Shown piece by piece: positions 48,760-61,836 of a stretch of 64,000 nucleotides of DNA. Positions within the stretch are counted from its first letter, which is position 1, and each line of letters starts with the position of its first letter. The DNA is from Poecilobothrus nobilitatus (lineage: Eukaryota > Arthropoda > Insecta > Diptera > Dolichopodidae): positions 75,020,416 through 75,084,415 of the forward strand of contig OX352774.1 in assembly GCA_947095535.1 (NCBI GenBank). The letters run 5' to 3'. The translations under genes were made by a program, and so were the position numbers. Under the pieces are notes generated by a model. The model made no database searches and was not told the DNA's origin. It saw only the letters and a program-made list of their open reading frames with translations.

Positions 48760-51700
48760 TATGAAATTCGAGTAACCTTATCGCGGATTGATCCATTGGG
48801 ATGTAGCTTTTAATTTTACAGCTGTGTTTGCGGCTGCAAATTTACTACAATATTCTAGATTAAGCATGATATCGAATGCTTCAGAAGGGGTTGTTATTAA
48901 AGAGCCACTAATATGTAGTGAGGCAGTTTTTTAACCTTTTGAAGCGATTGCCTTGCGGTTGACCTCTTTGTCGATTGCCTTCTACCATACTAGAACTCCG
49001 TATATAAGAATGGGTCTTATTACGGATGTATATATCCAGTAAGTTATGTATGGCTGTAGCCCTAATTTTCTACTAATAGCTTTCTTGCACTAGTAGAGTG
49101 CTGTAGAGGCGTTATTGACTCTTTCTAAGATGTTAGCCTTCCAGCTTAACTTTCTATTTAGAGTTAGGCCCAGAAATTTCGCAGTATCGCTAAAGGCAAG
49201 AGCACATGCTGTGATTTTGTTTAGTGCAAGTTGCAAAACATCCCTAAACTATCTGCGAACTTGCCACTGACAACGACAGCAACACCCTCCGCATAGGCCA
49301 ACTCTTCCAGGATTTTAAGCAATTTATTTATTACCATATTTTAAAGAAGGGAAGATAGCACCCTTCCTTGCGGAGTCCCTCTCTTCACAAACCTTTTGCA
49401 GAAAAGTTGCCTATGTTGACACTGATAGCCCTACTATTTAGCATATTGCTCTTATCTCCTGCTCAACTTTTAAGCTTATGAGTGAGTCTACAATTGCTGC
49501 CTTATGAACGTTATTAAACGCTCCTTCAATATCTATAAATGCGGCTAGAGTTTACTCTTTGTAGTTTAAAGATCTTTCAATCAAGCTAATCAAGGTGTGA
49601 AGTGCGGCATCTATTGACTTTCCTTTACAGCAAGCATGTTGAGAGGCTAACAACAGATTTTTATTTAAGTTGCAGCGGATATGGATGTCGATCAATCTTC
49701 CTAAGGTTTTTAGAAGGCATGATGGGTCGAAAGTCTTTCGCATAGACGTATCTACTTTTACCGGCTTTAGGTATGAATACTATTCTAACCTGTTTCCATT
49801 TGTATATATGTCCAAATCGTGACAACCACAGAAAATGCTTTTTAGCCAAGCCAGGGTAGTGAATGAAGTTAGCTGAATTTCAGCGGGTATAATACCATCC
49901 GGTTCGCTTGACTTGAATGGTTTGAAACTATATATAGTAAATTGTAGTTTGTCTCCTGCAACCATTACCTCTGAGGGAGTAGATAGCAGAGGGAGGATTC
50001 AGAAGACAAGCCACCTCTGAGTTATTATTTGTGTACGCAGAAATGTGGGTTTTTCTGAGAATTTTTCTGAGTCTAGAAGCCTCGGAGACGTTTTCTACAC
50101 ATAATAGTCTTCATGTATCCTTTTTAAAGTGTTTTTTTGTACTGACTAAGATCTGCTTTACAAAAGTTCTGGTCCAGTGCTTTCTTTGTTAAAAGCCTTC
50201 CTACTATCTTAAGGTGGTTTAGATTTTCCATTAAGCTTTCTGATGGGTCACGAGTGCTGTAAGGACTTATTGCAGGCCTTAGTAATAACGTTTACTAGGC
50301 TATTTTAATCCTGGATATTTTTAGGAATTCCAGTGGTTATAGAGGGAAGCGTTGACTTTAAGTGCTCTATATTTCTCTCTGTCAGTCCTCTTAAAGTTAC
50401 AATACACTGACTTTATTGGAGGACTTTCGTTAAGACTGAACTCAACGTATCTGTGATCTGAAAGGAATGATCATCAGAAACTTTCCATGAGTTTATTTTA
50501 GAATAAATGAAGTATGAAACTAAGGTTATGTCTAGGACTTTTTGCCTATTACTAGAGTAGTAAGAAAGGTAGATTTCTTGCCAGTGTTACAAATAAGAAG
50601 CTTAGTACTGAAAATGTAATCAAAACTGACTTAATTTTTTCATTGGTATCCGAGGTGCGCTAAATGTTATGCTGAGCATAGGCAATCCAATCCAATGTTC
50701 ATCCTTCTAGCATCTGCAAATAATCCTGCAAATTGCATAAAAGAAGTGAATCCTGCTAGTTGTGAGGAAGATACGCCGCAACAACCCAGAGCCTTGAGTT
50801 TTTTAGCTCTGGGCCCGCCGCGACAAAATCAGCATCACTGTAATTAAACATAAACGTTACATTTAGAATATTTTTAACAAGTGTGCACGCTCTAGGTTTG
50901 CATACCTCTTTGTCATACAACAACGTATAAACTGGTATCTTGAGTCCACGAACCTATTTTTTTGCTAGTAAATATCCTCTAGATAATGTCCTCGCCCGTT
51001 TTTTTGAGGCGAATTTCAAGTGTATTGGAAGCCGCTTTGGAGTGATGGAGATTAATTTGGAGTAGCTTCATTAACTGAGCCATTCTTAATCTCCACCAGC
51101 GTAGTGTTAGCTTCATCCTCGAAATCTATAGAAAAGTTTTTGGCGTCATCAAAACTATCTGAATCGGATCTGAGAAGGTTGTCTTCGTAATCTACCTTGA
51201 TGATGTCATTCACCCTTTTTGGAGCAGAGGAATATGCTGCGTCAAAGTCTGCCTCTTGAGATTGACTTGGGCCTTCACCGATGTTTCTTGCGTTTCCACC
51301 TCGCCCTTCTTATAAATTTTTAGCGTTACCGCCGTGAGGCCGTAGCTTATAATCCCTGTGGCAACCCGACTATAGATTTTTTTCCTTCCCTATCGCCTGC
51401 TTGTAGAGATCTACCGATTTCTGATCGGCACAGGCTGTCAATTTGACGTGGCCTTCATACTAACCAGCGTCCTTACAGCAGGGTGAGGGTTCCGGATTTT
51501 CTTCTAGTTACTTTAGCAATTTCATTGAACGGCTTGAATACCTGGTTGTTCTCTAGCAATCTAGCCTTTTGAGAACTACCCTGTGGTTCATCTTGTGACC
51601 TCTGTTTCTTGGGTGTAAGGCCTTTTAATGAACTTGGGATTAGTGATTTGTCGTTCTTTTGACTTGACTTGGCCTATTACTGTTTTGGCTTAGATTAATG

Positions 51701-51950
51701 AGCTCTTTTAAGCCTCTGATAAATGGTCGCGACTTTCCTTGGCACTGCTTATGCCCGGTTTGATCGCTTTGCTTGCAGATTTTTGACAAGTGGCAAATAA
51801 CTCCTTTTTTTCGAATCTTTTTTAATTTGTTCCATATTTAAACCCACGAGTGCGAAGAAAAAGAAGTTCCGCCCTACGCAGCGATTCGTATACATGGGGG
51901 AAGGCTAAATAATTCGGAGGGTGGCCACATAGATACATAGAGACAGACCC
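48760..51950 (-). mobile_element. Decayed Jockey-type non-LTR retrotransposon
   Basis: A GC-richer block. On the minus strand the order is: a leader, ATG at 51835 opening MEQIKKDSKK, an ORF1-like region with many stops, endonuclease remnants (VAAYLPHN and AYAQHNI-RTSDTN, about 50830-50640), then reverse transcriptase in at least three frames. 49965-49780 holds FKSSEPDGIIPAEIQ, 49849-49661 holds RIVFIPKAGKSRYVYAKDFR, and 49743-49552 holds ACCKGKSIDAALHTLISLIE. Downstream pieces read AAFIDIEGAFNNVH, TLNRKLSWKANI and YTSVIRPILIYGVLVW. The motif set fits Jockey-like LINEs. Frameshifts and stops throughout mean it is inactive. Confidence 0.8.
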
Positions 51951-52039
51951 AGTTTACCTTTCCTTAGTACCTAACCACCTAGTTGGTGATTTTTTTCCGG
52001 CACCCACGAAAAGGGTTTGGATTGAGGATTTTTGCCGAC

Positions 52040-52670
52040 CAATATCGTTTATACAAATACGAATTTTAACCAAAAAATGAAGTTTGGAGGACCATATTTC
52101 TAAATATTTTTTTTCTTTTTCAGTAAAAACCAAATATCTAACTTAAAAATACGAATTTTAACCAAAAAATGAAGTTTTTGCGTATAAGACCATATTTCTA
52201 AATATTGAAACAAAATCTGAAGTTCATAACTTAATTCTATCGTCTGAAAATGGATATTAAAATTACAAAATCTTTAAATCGATTTTTCTACCCTTTCTCT
52301 TCGTTTTTTAACGTTTTTACAATATTTTGATATCATTTTAGCTTTTTCAGTGAAAACAGAATATCTTCAGTAAAAATATGAGTTTTAACCAAAAACTGAA
52401 GTTTTTGTGAAAAGGTTCATATTTCTAAATATAAAAACAAAATTCGAAGTTCAAAACTAAATTCTATCGTCTGAAAATGGATTTTGAAATGACCAAATCT
52501 TTCAATCGATATTTCTACCCCTTCCCGTCATTTTTGAACGATTTTAAGCATATTTTGACATCATTTTTGCTTTTTCAGTAAAAACTGAATAAATATCTTC
52601 TTCGAAATATCTTCCTTAAAAATACGAATTTTAACCTTGCTTAAAATCCGGAAAGGGTAGAAAAAAAAAT
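52040..52670. repeat. Satellite-like tandem repeat, right block
   Basis: About three units of the repeat seen at 48295-48715, same orientation, with starts near 52217 and 52444 (about 227 bp apart) plus a partial unit before 52140. Shared words are TTCATAACTTAATTCTATCG, TTTTCTACCC and TTTTCAGTAAAAAC. Confidence 0.65.
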
Positions 52671-53938
52671 CAAAATATTTTGAAATGAAAAATTATTACT
52701 GTTTACAGATAGAATTTTACTAATATTAGCAATACTTACACAAAGTTTTCTTATGAAACATATTTTGACATTGTAAAATTTGTAGATAGTATACACCAAA
52801 TTTTACATAAAATTGGTTATAAGAAACCGTCTAAAAACAATTTAGATCAACACCTTTAAAAAAAACAATAACATTCGATTAATTATAAATAAAACAATTA
52901 ATAAATTAAAAATAAATAATCTAAAAACGTTTTTACTTAAGTATTTTATAAAATTTCATTTGGTATATACGAATTTTTAAATGTATAGGTTTTTTTTTTA
53001 AGATAGTTTTATAAAATGTTTATATAATATTATAAACTGTTCTGTTCAGGTAATATCGAATAGTTAAAGTATATAACTACAAGAGTGGATTTATAAAAAT
53101 ATAAGCAATTGAACTACCAATTAAAAAAAATTAAACTAATTATATAATTTATTTGCGAAATATGCTTAAAAAAATCACAATCACAATTTAATAACAAAAT
53201 ATATAACCATTTTGGATACAAGGTCATGTTTAAAAATAAAATTTATTTTACTGAGTTGTATATGGTTGTATGTATGTTTTAAAGTATTATATACATAATA
53301 ATACATTTTTGCTTTTTAAAACTTTTTTTTCAACAAAAAATTTATTACATTTGAAGACTTCAGAAAAATAACAATAAAAAATAATTGCGCTTAACTTTTT
53401 TTTATTTTTCATATAAACTCTAATACAAGTTCAAGATTAAGATCATTATAATTAATATAATTTTTTTTTGCAATTATAATTTTGTATTTAAACCATATAC
53501 TGAGCTTTCATTTTATAACAAGCACTAAAAAGCATAAATTATTTACTAACGTTAATGAACGTAACGTTAACGTTAATGAACTGAAAGATCAAAATATAAA
53601 AAAACTATAGAAATTTGAGAAAAATCAGTTATTCATTAATAAAGATATAAGCCTGTTTAACTTTTAATAGATATACTGTTAGGCTCTGATGTGCTTTTTC
53701 AGGTTGACATTTAAATCAAGTTCAAAATGAAATTTAATTAATTCAAATGATCCTGGATTCAAATTAATATTTAAATCCTATATTAAAAACTACTCAAAGC
53801 TTACATTGAAAAAGGCAGCATTCGTATACTTTTACTATACTTTCGCAATTTCGTTTTAATATTTCAAAATATGGACTTCTATACACATAATCAAATCTTT
53901 TTTGGTCAAATTTATTAGTTTTAAGGAAAATATAAAAT
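52671..53938. other. AT-rich intergenic, nothing seen
   Basis: No gene or named repeat recognised. Confidence 0.4.
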
Positions 53939-53948
53939 ACTAATACTA

Positions 53949-54137
53949 GGGGTCTCGGTGGCCTAGTGGATAAGAGCGTATAACATACGCTGTAAACACC
54001 GAGAGAGTGTGAATTCGAATCTCACACACGTCATAAGAGTCATTCCCCCTTATGACATGTACAGCCACGTCTGAAAAGGAAAGGCTGTGTAATTTCCTTG
54101 TTACATTTATGTGGCAGGGAAATGTACAAAAAAAAAA
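53949..54137 (+). mobile_element. tRNA-derived SINE, copy 2, with perfect target-site duplication
   Basis: The element starts GGGGTCTCGGTGGCCTAGTG. The pol III A box is TGGCCTAGTGG (53959-53969) and the B box GAATTCGAATC (54011-54021). After the tRNA-like head comes a body with a hairpin GTCATAAG-11 nt-CTTATGAC, then AAAGGAAAGGCTGTGTAATT and an A tail. A perfect 10-bp duplication ACTAATACTA flanks it (53939-53948 and 54138-54147). A minus-strand reading frame across it is a shadow. Its tRNA ancestor was not determined. Confidence 0.9.
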
Positions 54138-54147
54138 ACTAATACTA

Positions 54148-57100
54148 ATATTGGGTAATGTTTTTTTTGTAATATAAGAGTTTAAATAAATAAATAAATA
54201 AAATTTCATACCTACGAGTATACGGGAAAACGACTAGAATGCCTTTAAAAAACGATTTGAAATTTTCAAGTCGAATTTATAAATCTATTTTCATCCAACC
54301 AAAAGATTTTGCATATTTACACTTATTTTATACTTAGATTCTATAGAGTTTAGACATTTTTGGCCTTTTTTAACTAATATTTAAGTTATTTTTTTACTAA
54401 AGGAAAATTGAAGAAAAAAACCTTTTGTGAAGATTTTTGGTTAAATTAATTACAGAATTTGGATTCGATCGTATAATTCTTTTTTATCTTTTTTATTGAT
54501 AAAGGCTAAGCTAACGCATCAGGAATCACTAGACTTTAGGTTCGTAGTATACCTTCAAAAAGTAGAAGAACCTATTCGGCCAAAGTTAGTGTTAAGTTTC
54601 TCTAGAACCCTAAGTTACCTATACTAAATTTGCCATTACGTTTGTGACACCTTAAAAGATATTCGCCTAGATATAGACTCAAGTGCATGAATCAGCTAAG
54701 AATCGAATTCTGAGTCGATTGAGCCATGTATGCCTGCCCGTCCGTTTGTCCGCACGATAACTCAAAGAATAAAGGAGCTAGGAGGATGAAAATTATTTTA
54801 CGTCACTTTTGCAAATTTGTTAGTTATTTAAATCCAACATTGTCGGTTAGAGTAGCTATGACATACAATTCATTTCTTTATATGTAAATTACTCAATGTC
54901 TATTACAATCAATTGTGAAACAATTAGAGCAACATAAAAAACTACCATTTACAAGATTTAAAGAATTATAATCAAGAGGAAACTTTTTACAATTAGGAGC
55001 ATTGTAGTAAAGATTAAAATCAGAACATGAATTATTATAAATGTTAAAGTAGGTATATATATTTTGTTTTATTACTAATCTCCAATTGATGTTTATTAAA
55101 CGATTACCTAAAAAGATCAAGATCTTGATTCATATATTAACTAGTAATATTGGGTAGTTAGGTAGTTATTAGGTAGGGTAGGGTATTGGGTTGTTATATT
55201 GGTAGTCATATATTCATATATTAACTACTAATTAATCAATATATTATTATAGCAACATATGAAAAAACAGTATGTCATCAACGAATGTAAAAAAGAAATT
55301 GATGAAAATTAAAAACAATATAGGTCCGACGACAACACAGTCCTGGGAAACATCAGCTTCTTTATTGTTTTTCGGAATTTTTTTTTAAAATTCGTGCCTG
55401 GCTTTGAGTTGGCTTAGATGATTTGTATGATATGTTACTTTTTTTCAAAAGCGTTCAGTAACACAAATTCTAATAAAGCCAAAACATTTTATGGTAATCT
55501 TTCTGGAAAATAGGATATATATGTATTTCTTTTTCGAGAAAGCCTTCAAATAATTAAGTGAGATAATTTATAAATGTCATGTTATTAAAATGTATGTACA
55601 TATGTATGTAAGAAAAATAATGAGGATGGATTTTATAGTTGGTTATAAAACCATACCTTCAATAACTTGTTTAGCGAAAATGTAGGGCGACTCAACCTTC
55701 CCTATTTTAAGAATAAATTTTTGTCAAAATAACCATATCAGGTACAAAAGTACAATTTGCGTACAATTTAATACAATTTTTGAGTATTAAAACAATTTGT
55801 TATTGGGCATTACAATTAATGTTGAATTACAAACCAAATCATTTCAACCATTTCAACATTCAACATTCAGTTTCAAAACGGTAATTAAGGTCAAATTTAA
55901 ATAATCGTGATTTTGACTTTTATTTCGCTATCGCATTCGGTCTTATTTCTTGGGACATTATTTCAGGTCAACATAAAATCTTTAAATTGATAAATTCGCT
56001 ACATACGCATATATGCGTATAGTTATTTTTAATATAAACAAACATTTTTTTTTTTCATAAAATATGAATGTAAACAATGAATTTGATCTAATTTTGAATA
56101 AACAAAAAAAACAAAAAAAAAATTATAAAACACTTTAAAGCAATTAAATTTTAAGTCTAAACATCGAATGTTAATATAAACAATATAAATTTTCTTATTA
56201 GCAATTTTTCAATTTGAAAACTTATTTTAAATAATATGTGTGTATATATACATATGTACATATGTATCTTGCTGACATAGAATTGTTTATTTATACATAT
56301 GTATACGTATTATATACAAATACAGCATACATATATGATTTTGTATTAAAAAATTTTTGGGGTTAAATTTTGCAATCGGGCAAATGGAAAAATTTTACAA
56401 TGTTTTTCGTAAAAATGAATATGAAATTTTAACAAATCTCGAGTACATTTTTTCGATGTAAATGATATTATGTTGATCGCTAGATAATTAAAGTTATTGT
56501 TTAAGTTGGAACAAGGTAATAAAAGTTTATTTACCTGGAATTGACATATTTTTCTACTGATTAATGTTAAAGTAACAAAAAAAAAATTGTTATTTCATAA
56601 GCAATAAACGTAATCTGTTTATAAAAAAAAATATAATATATACAGGGTGTTTCATGATAAAACTGACATAGATTTTTTAGATTTTAAAAGATTATTAAGG
56701 ATATATTTGCAAAACATTTATGATAGATCCCACATTCTGATTCAATTTTTTGTTTTTTTTTTTAACCTTTTGAACCATCCGTTTTTCTATGTTAACTTTC
56801 GAAATACCCTGCATAAAACCCTATAGATTAAATTATTTTTTTCTTCTTTTTTTTTTATAAGAATTCTAATAAGAGTTACTATAGCATTTACATCTAAAAT
56901 ACCAATAATACCCAGACCAGCGCGACTCTTCTAATTGCCTTCATAAATTAAATTTTATTCAACATAAATAAAAACGATATCATCGGGAAAAAACCCACAT
57001 ATTTCTTTTATGATAAAAAAATAATTGAATCAAAGCTGAATTCGAAACTTAATTAATTAAGGAAGGGGAATGGTGCAGAGTTGATTGTACCGCAGATTTT

Positions 57101-58205
57101 ATAAAAGTTCAAATATAGTTTAATTATGTACCAAGATACGGGGATATAAATTTCGCAGTTGTATGACAATTGTTCAAATCTGTTGTGTGCGATGTTTTTT
57201 GTTAATATATAAAAATATTTATTTTCGAAATTCCAATACAGTTTTCATTATGGTATCGAGTTTATGATCGGATTTTATGAAATGCATTATTCTTTTATCT
57301 CTCTTATTGTAAGACTCACTCATAGCAGTCATTAACTAGAAAATCACTGTCTTTATTCAATTTCAATTTTTTTCCAGATATTCAGCAGAGGGACGCAATG
57401 TAGAACATGCATCATTTGATTTTCCTGAAAATTTTGAAATTGCAAGCCAAATTATATAATTTGTATGACAAATAAGAAGAAAATTTATTGAAATGCTACT
57501 GCTACTAAAAATTTATTGCTACTTTTCCGGCAATAATAAGTATACGCTCATTTTGCACTATTATTTTATGAACGTATCTGGATATATTGTTTTAATGTGG
57601 ATTCGGTTTAACGAACAATTTAGATTGCCTGCTTTATATTCCTGCAGAGAAACACGTTATATAAAGAATCTTATCCAGTACGCTTTGTCAATCTACGCAT
57701 GTAGCGAAGAAGTGTAGACCACTTACAATTGTTAAATGGACGGGTTTCTCGAAAATGCGTTCATTAAATCAGTGCTTCTTGTTCTTGTAATACAACAACA
57801 AAAAAAATTGTTTTGGAAAACTTTTTAAAATTACAAAATTAGTCAGTTCAAAATATTACATAAAATATGGTAATCTAATATAAACAAAGTAAGTAATATA
57901 ATTATAATTTAAAACTTTTATCTCAACTACATGATGAAACGAAAGGTTAATTTATTTCCTCATCACATTGTTTGGGATGGCTAAACCAAAATAAATAAAT
58001 ATATAACTAAATAAATTTATAAAATTTTTCTTCGTTGTTGTTTTTAAAAAAGATTTTCTTAATCAATAAAGCAAAAATTAAACAAATTCACTAACAATTA
58101 AAACAATCCGCTTGTTCAAAAATTATTAAAAATTTTAGTTTGACATGAGAATGAAAAATAAATTGCAAAGAAGAATGAGAAAAATAAAATTTAAGAAAAT
58201 TTTGA
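54148..58205. other. Intergenic, no gene recognised
   Basis: AT-rich. A GTCCGTTTGTCCGCACGATA segment near 54727-54745 resembles other dispersed repeats here. ACAGGGTGTTTCATGA at 56642 is a word often seen at insect repeat ends, but no element could be delimited. A modest forward frame at 57493-57717 has no recognisable similarity. Confidence 0.4.
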
Positions 58206-58800
58206 AAAATTGCTTATCAGTTTCGTTATGTCTGCCTATCCATCTGTTTAGAAAACTTCTCCACAGTTCAAGATAAAAGAATGAAATTTTAACCATGGAT
58301 TATCTCTTCAAAAAATGAATATTTTATAACAACTTTAAGGTATAGATTTCCAATAAAATTTGTCATGTCGCAGTTTTGGGAAACAGAATGAGATAGAAAC
58401 AGTATATACACTTGACCTGTATAAAAGCACAGCGTTGGCTAAGGACAGAATAGTAGCTCTGGTTATAGCCATGCATTTTAAATTAATCCAATATAGCTTT
58501 AATATTGTGCTTGTGATCACAGTACTAAAATGGTGCTAATGCGTTACTTAGAGTGTTTGTCAAGACCAACCTGGCCAGCCATTTATACTAACCAGAGTAA
58601 CTTTTTTTGTGTAGCCTTACCCATTACGAACCTAAAGCCCTTGAAAATTGGCAAATGTCGTATTTTCAAATGTATAAATTTCAGGTTCTGCTTAACTTAT
58701 TACTCTTCAAAAAATTCAAAAACGGTCAGCAACAGGACATTTTTTTTAGCTTTATAAATCAATATCAAAAAAATACAATTTTTTGAAATTTAGGATTTAA
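58206..58800. repeat. Diverged relative of the Helitron internal sequence
   Basis: AACTTTTTTTGTGTAGCC, GTATAAATTTCAGGTTCTGC-TTAAC, and then TTTATAAATCAA occur in the same order as in the Helitrons (AACTTTTTTATGTACCC, ACATTTCAGGTTCTGTTTAAC, CTTTATAAATCAACC at 33340-33500). No ends are preserved. Confidence 0.45.
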
Positions 58801-59734
58801 ATTCACTTTTGTATGAAAACAAAATTGTGCAAGATCTTGTTTCCTTTATAACTCCAACTATCTTTTAGTTAGAGCCTTGAAATTTTGATGAGGAAAAAAA
58901 AATGTTTATACCTCTCCCTATTTAAGAGCTTTTAAAGGTAAAAAATTGAAAATTTGGTAATTTTAGACAGCTACATAGCCCGAAGACCTGTTGCAAATTA
59001 TTCTTGATGATTGGCTATGCTAAATGGATGAAATGTGGTTTTTACCAAAAATATATTTAAACATATAAATATTGTTGCGTATTTTTGTCGGTTCGCAATT
59101 ATTTATCTGTTTTCCAATAAATATTAACACTTTAACTTTACTTTATCTTTTCGGTTTATTCGATCTTAACTCTATCACATCCAAATTAGAACTGTTTTCT
59201 ATTTACAGAAATTTGCGATATTTATACAAAATTTCTTATATTCTAGAACATTACATGTTACTTTACATTTCTCTATAGATAACCTATTACTAATACTAAG
59301 ATAAATATAATGTTATATTATATTTTTTATTTTATTTTATTATTTATTTCACTTATATTTCTATTTAATTCTAGATTATTCCTACTATGTTCTAGATTAT
59401 TCCAGATTGTTCTATTTACAACAATAATATTTTTTGTAGAAGAAAAAAGTATTGAAAACGAAATACTAAAGAATGTAAATTCGAGTGTAAATAAATTGAT
59501 TTTTTACAAATGAACAAATATGAAAACTAAATTAAAATAATAATTTTTTGCTTACTTTTCATTAATTTGATTTTAAGTGTTAAAAATTCAACGTTTTTCA
59601 GTTGAATATTCAGAATTTTTAAAACAAAAATCACAATATACCAACTAGGTATATGTTGCCAACTGCAATCACAAAGAGGAAATTTTTATTCGAATAAATC
59701 AAAATAATTTATATTAATTTTTATAAAAATGTGT

Positions 59735-60310
59735 AAGTCCGTGAAATAACCGCAATTTTTTCTAATACATAGTAGGTACAATTTTGCATAACTGAAAGGA
59801 AAATTGTTTTTGTATTTCCAAAGAATTTTAACAGCATTATAATATACAGTTAAAATTCACTTTCACAATTTCACATTTTTTCTTATTTAAAAACTATTTT
59901 TATTTTTAATGTGATTTTTATATATGGATTTTAACCTCAATGTTTTTCGAAAGAAATTTTTTTTTTTTTAAAAGTCATACAGGTGTTCTGCAGCAGTCTG
60001 GTATTTTAATGCAAACTGAAAAGTTATGTTGTTATGTTGTAGAAGTAAACTTTATTCATGAAATTTGTATAAAAATATCAAATAGGCATGTTTAGTTTAT
60101 TAAGTCCGCATAATAATCACAAAATTTTTTCTAATACTTAGTATAACTTTACTTGTGTACGTTGTATAAACTTGTTTTTGTATTTTTAATAAATTTCAAC
60201 TACTTCATAAATTCATGAAAATTCATTTTATATTATCTAACGTTTTTTTCTTATTTAAAAACTATTTTTGTTTTTAATGTGATTTTTATATTTAACCTCA
60301 ATGTTTTTCG
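59735..60310. repeat. Direct duplication, two ~210-bp copies about 360 bp apart
   Basis: 59735-59950 and 60102-60310 share AAGTCCG, TTTTTTCTAATACWTAGTA, TTTGTATTT, TTCTTATTTAAAAACTATTT, TAATGTGATTTTTATAT and TTAACCTCAATGTTTTTCGA in order. The copies differ by scattered substitutions and small indels, so the event is old. No coding frame. Confidence 0.7.
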
Positions 60311-61572
60311 ACATAACCCCTTTTGGATGGGGGTTAATTCATTTGATAATTGGGCAAGACCGTATATACTACTTTAATTTTGTAAAATATTTACTGTTTT
60401 TCATATTGTAAAAAAGTTTAAAGTATTCGTATGTATAATTGTTTAATAAAATTTTTAGTGACCTTAATAACAATTTATTAAATATATATGTATGTATGTA
60501 ATTAAAAATTGAAGTCTATGGATGTTTTTGCATTGCCTTGAAATTTAATTTGTTAATTTATAATGTTATGTTATAAAAATGTCCATTCATATTCCTTTAT
60601 AGACTGGGCCAATGAAAAAATATTTCACGTCACCTTTAATTAACAATTTATTTCCCTAAGACAGGTGCAATAAAAATGTTCTAAATGTTGGAAGTACTGT
60701 CTAACTGTTAAAAAACAGTATTGAAAACTAAATTTAAATTGTTTATTTTTTTTTAAAAAATAAACATATTCTCTTGTTTTGAATTATGTAATTCTATACT
60801 ATAGATTGCATATACATATTAGATTACATAAAAATTTTAGAAATGTTGTAGGGGGTAAAACACCGGCCTTTCATTAGTATTTAAACACCAGCTGGGTCAT
60901 AATTTATATGACTTTTAATAAATGTTTTGTAAAAATATACTACAGATTTTTTCAATATTAAATAACAAGTTGAAAAATAAATCACTTTACATTTATTAAA
61001 TAACTTAAAAAATAAAATACCTACCTTACATTTGCAATATTGTTTCATACCAACCGAAACCAAAACCAACATATGTGCTCTAGAAAAAAACACTAAAAGC
61101 TAAAAGTTATTTTTAATACATACTTTTTTATTAAATCTATTTTTTAAAATTTTTTTTGTTATTATTAAAACTACTATTAAAATTAAAAGTAATGTTTATC
61201 GCTAAAAAAACAGATGTGATATAAAATTGCTATCGTTTTGTAAAAAAAGTGTTTCATAAATACCTAGACACTTTTGACTATAGATGCTTTTCACAGTTAA
61301 CATCACGTCAAATTAAAAACATCACTTTTGCGTCTAATTCGTATGATGCGTCTTCAAGAATATTGGTGATTATGTTATCTTATTAAATTTAAAATTACAA
61401 AGTAGAAAGTGTCTTATTTTTTCAATTAGTTCTATACTTTGATTACATGTTGGGATGATCTTATAAACTTTTAATTAACTCTTCTCTATGAAGTGTTGTT
61501 AAATAGTATATTGATGTTAAATTGTAACTTGCTTCCTAGTCTGTATACCCATATCATTTATAAGCAAATAAA
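60311..61572. other. AT-rich intergenic, nothing seen
   Basis: No gene or named repeat recognised. Confidence 0.4.
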
Positions 61573-61836
61573 TGCCCAACCTAAATAAGAACGTACGAAG
61601 TTCGACATACAAACGCCGGATGTTGCTACTTTGACGTCTACCGAAATAAAACACCGGCGTATGTCGATCTAAAATATGAAAGCTATATGTTAAGAGAAAT
61701 AAAAACATAACAAAAAAACGTTGTGTCAGAATTGGAAAATCGTTTATACGTCCCGTATTTCGATAGAATTCATATAAAATGCATGAATACATTTTGACAG
61801 ACATTATACGTCGTAAGTTCTTATTTAGGTTGGGCA
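61573..61836. mobile_element. MITE with 28-bp inverted ends and internal hairpin
   Basis: The ends are TGCCCAACCTAAATAAGAAC, then [G/T]TACGA, in inverted orientation with two mismatches over about 28 bp. Inside, TCGACATAC...GCCGG at 61612-61632 pairs with CCGGCGTATGTCGA at about 61652-61665. The element is GC-richer than its surroundings. The 106-codon minus-strand frame at 61517-61837 runs through it and is not a gene. The target duplication is uncertain. Confidence 0.75.

Noticed and set aside
43875..54137. The two A/B-box sequences as functional tRNA genes
   Set aside because: They lack a proper cloverleaf, have A-B box spacing that is too long, continue into a shared non-tRNA body, and carry A tails and target-site duplications.
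53946..54209. 87-residue minus-strand frame
   Set aside because: Lies across the SINE and its A tail.
56642..56660. ACAGGGTGTTTC as a transposon end
   Set aside because: No partner end or duplication could be found nearby.
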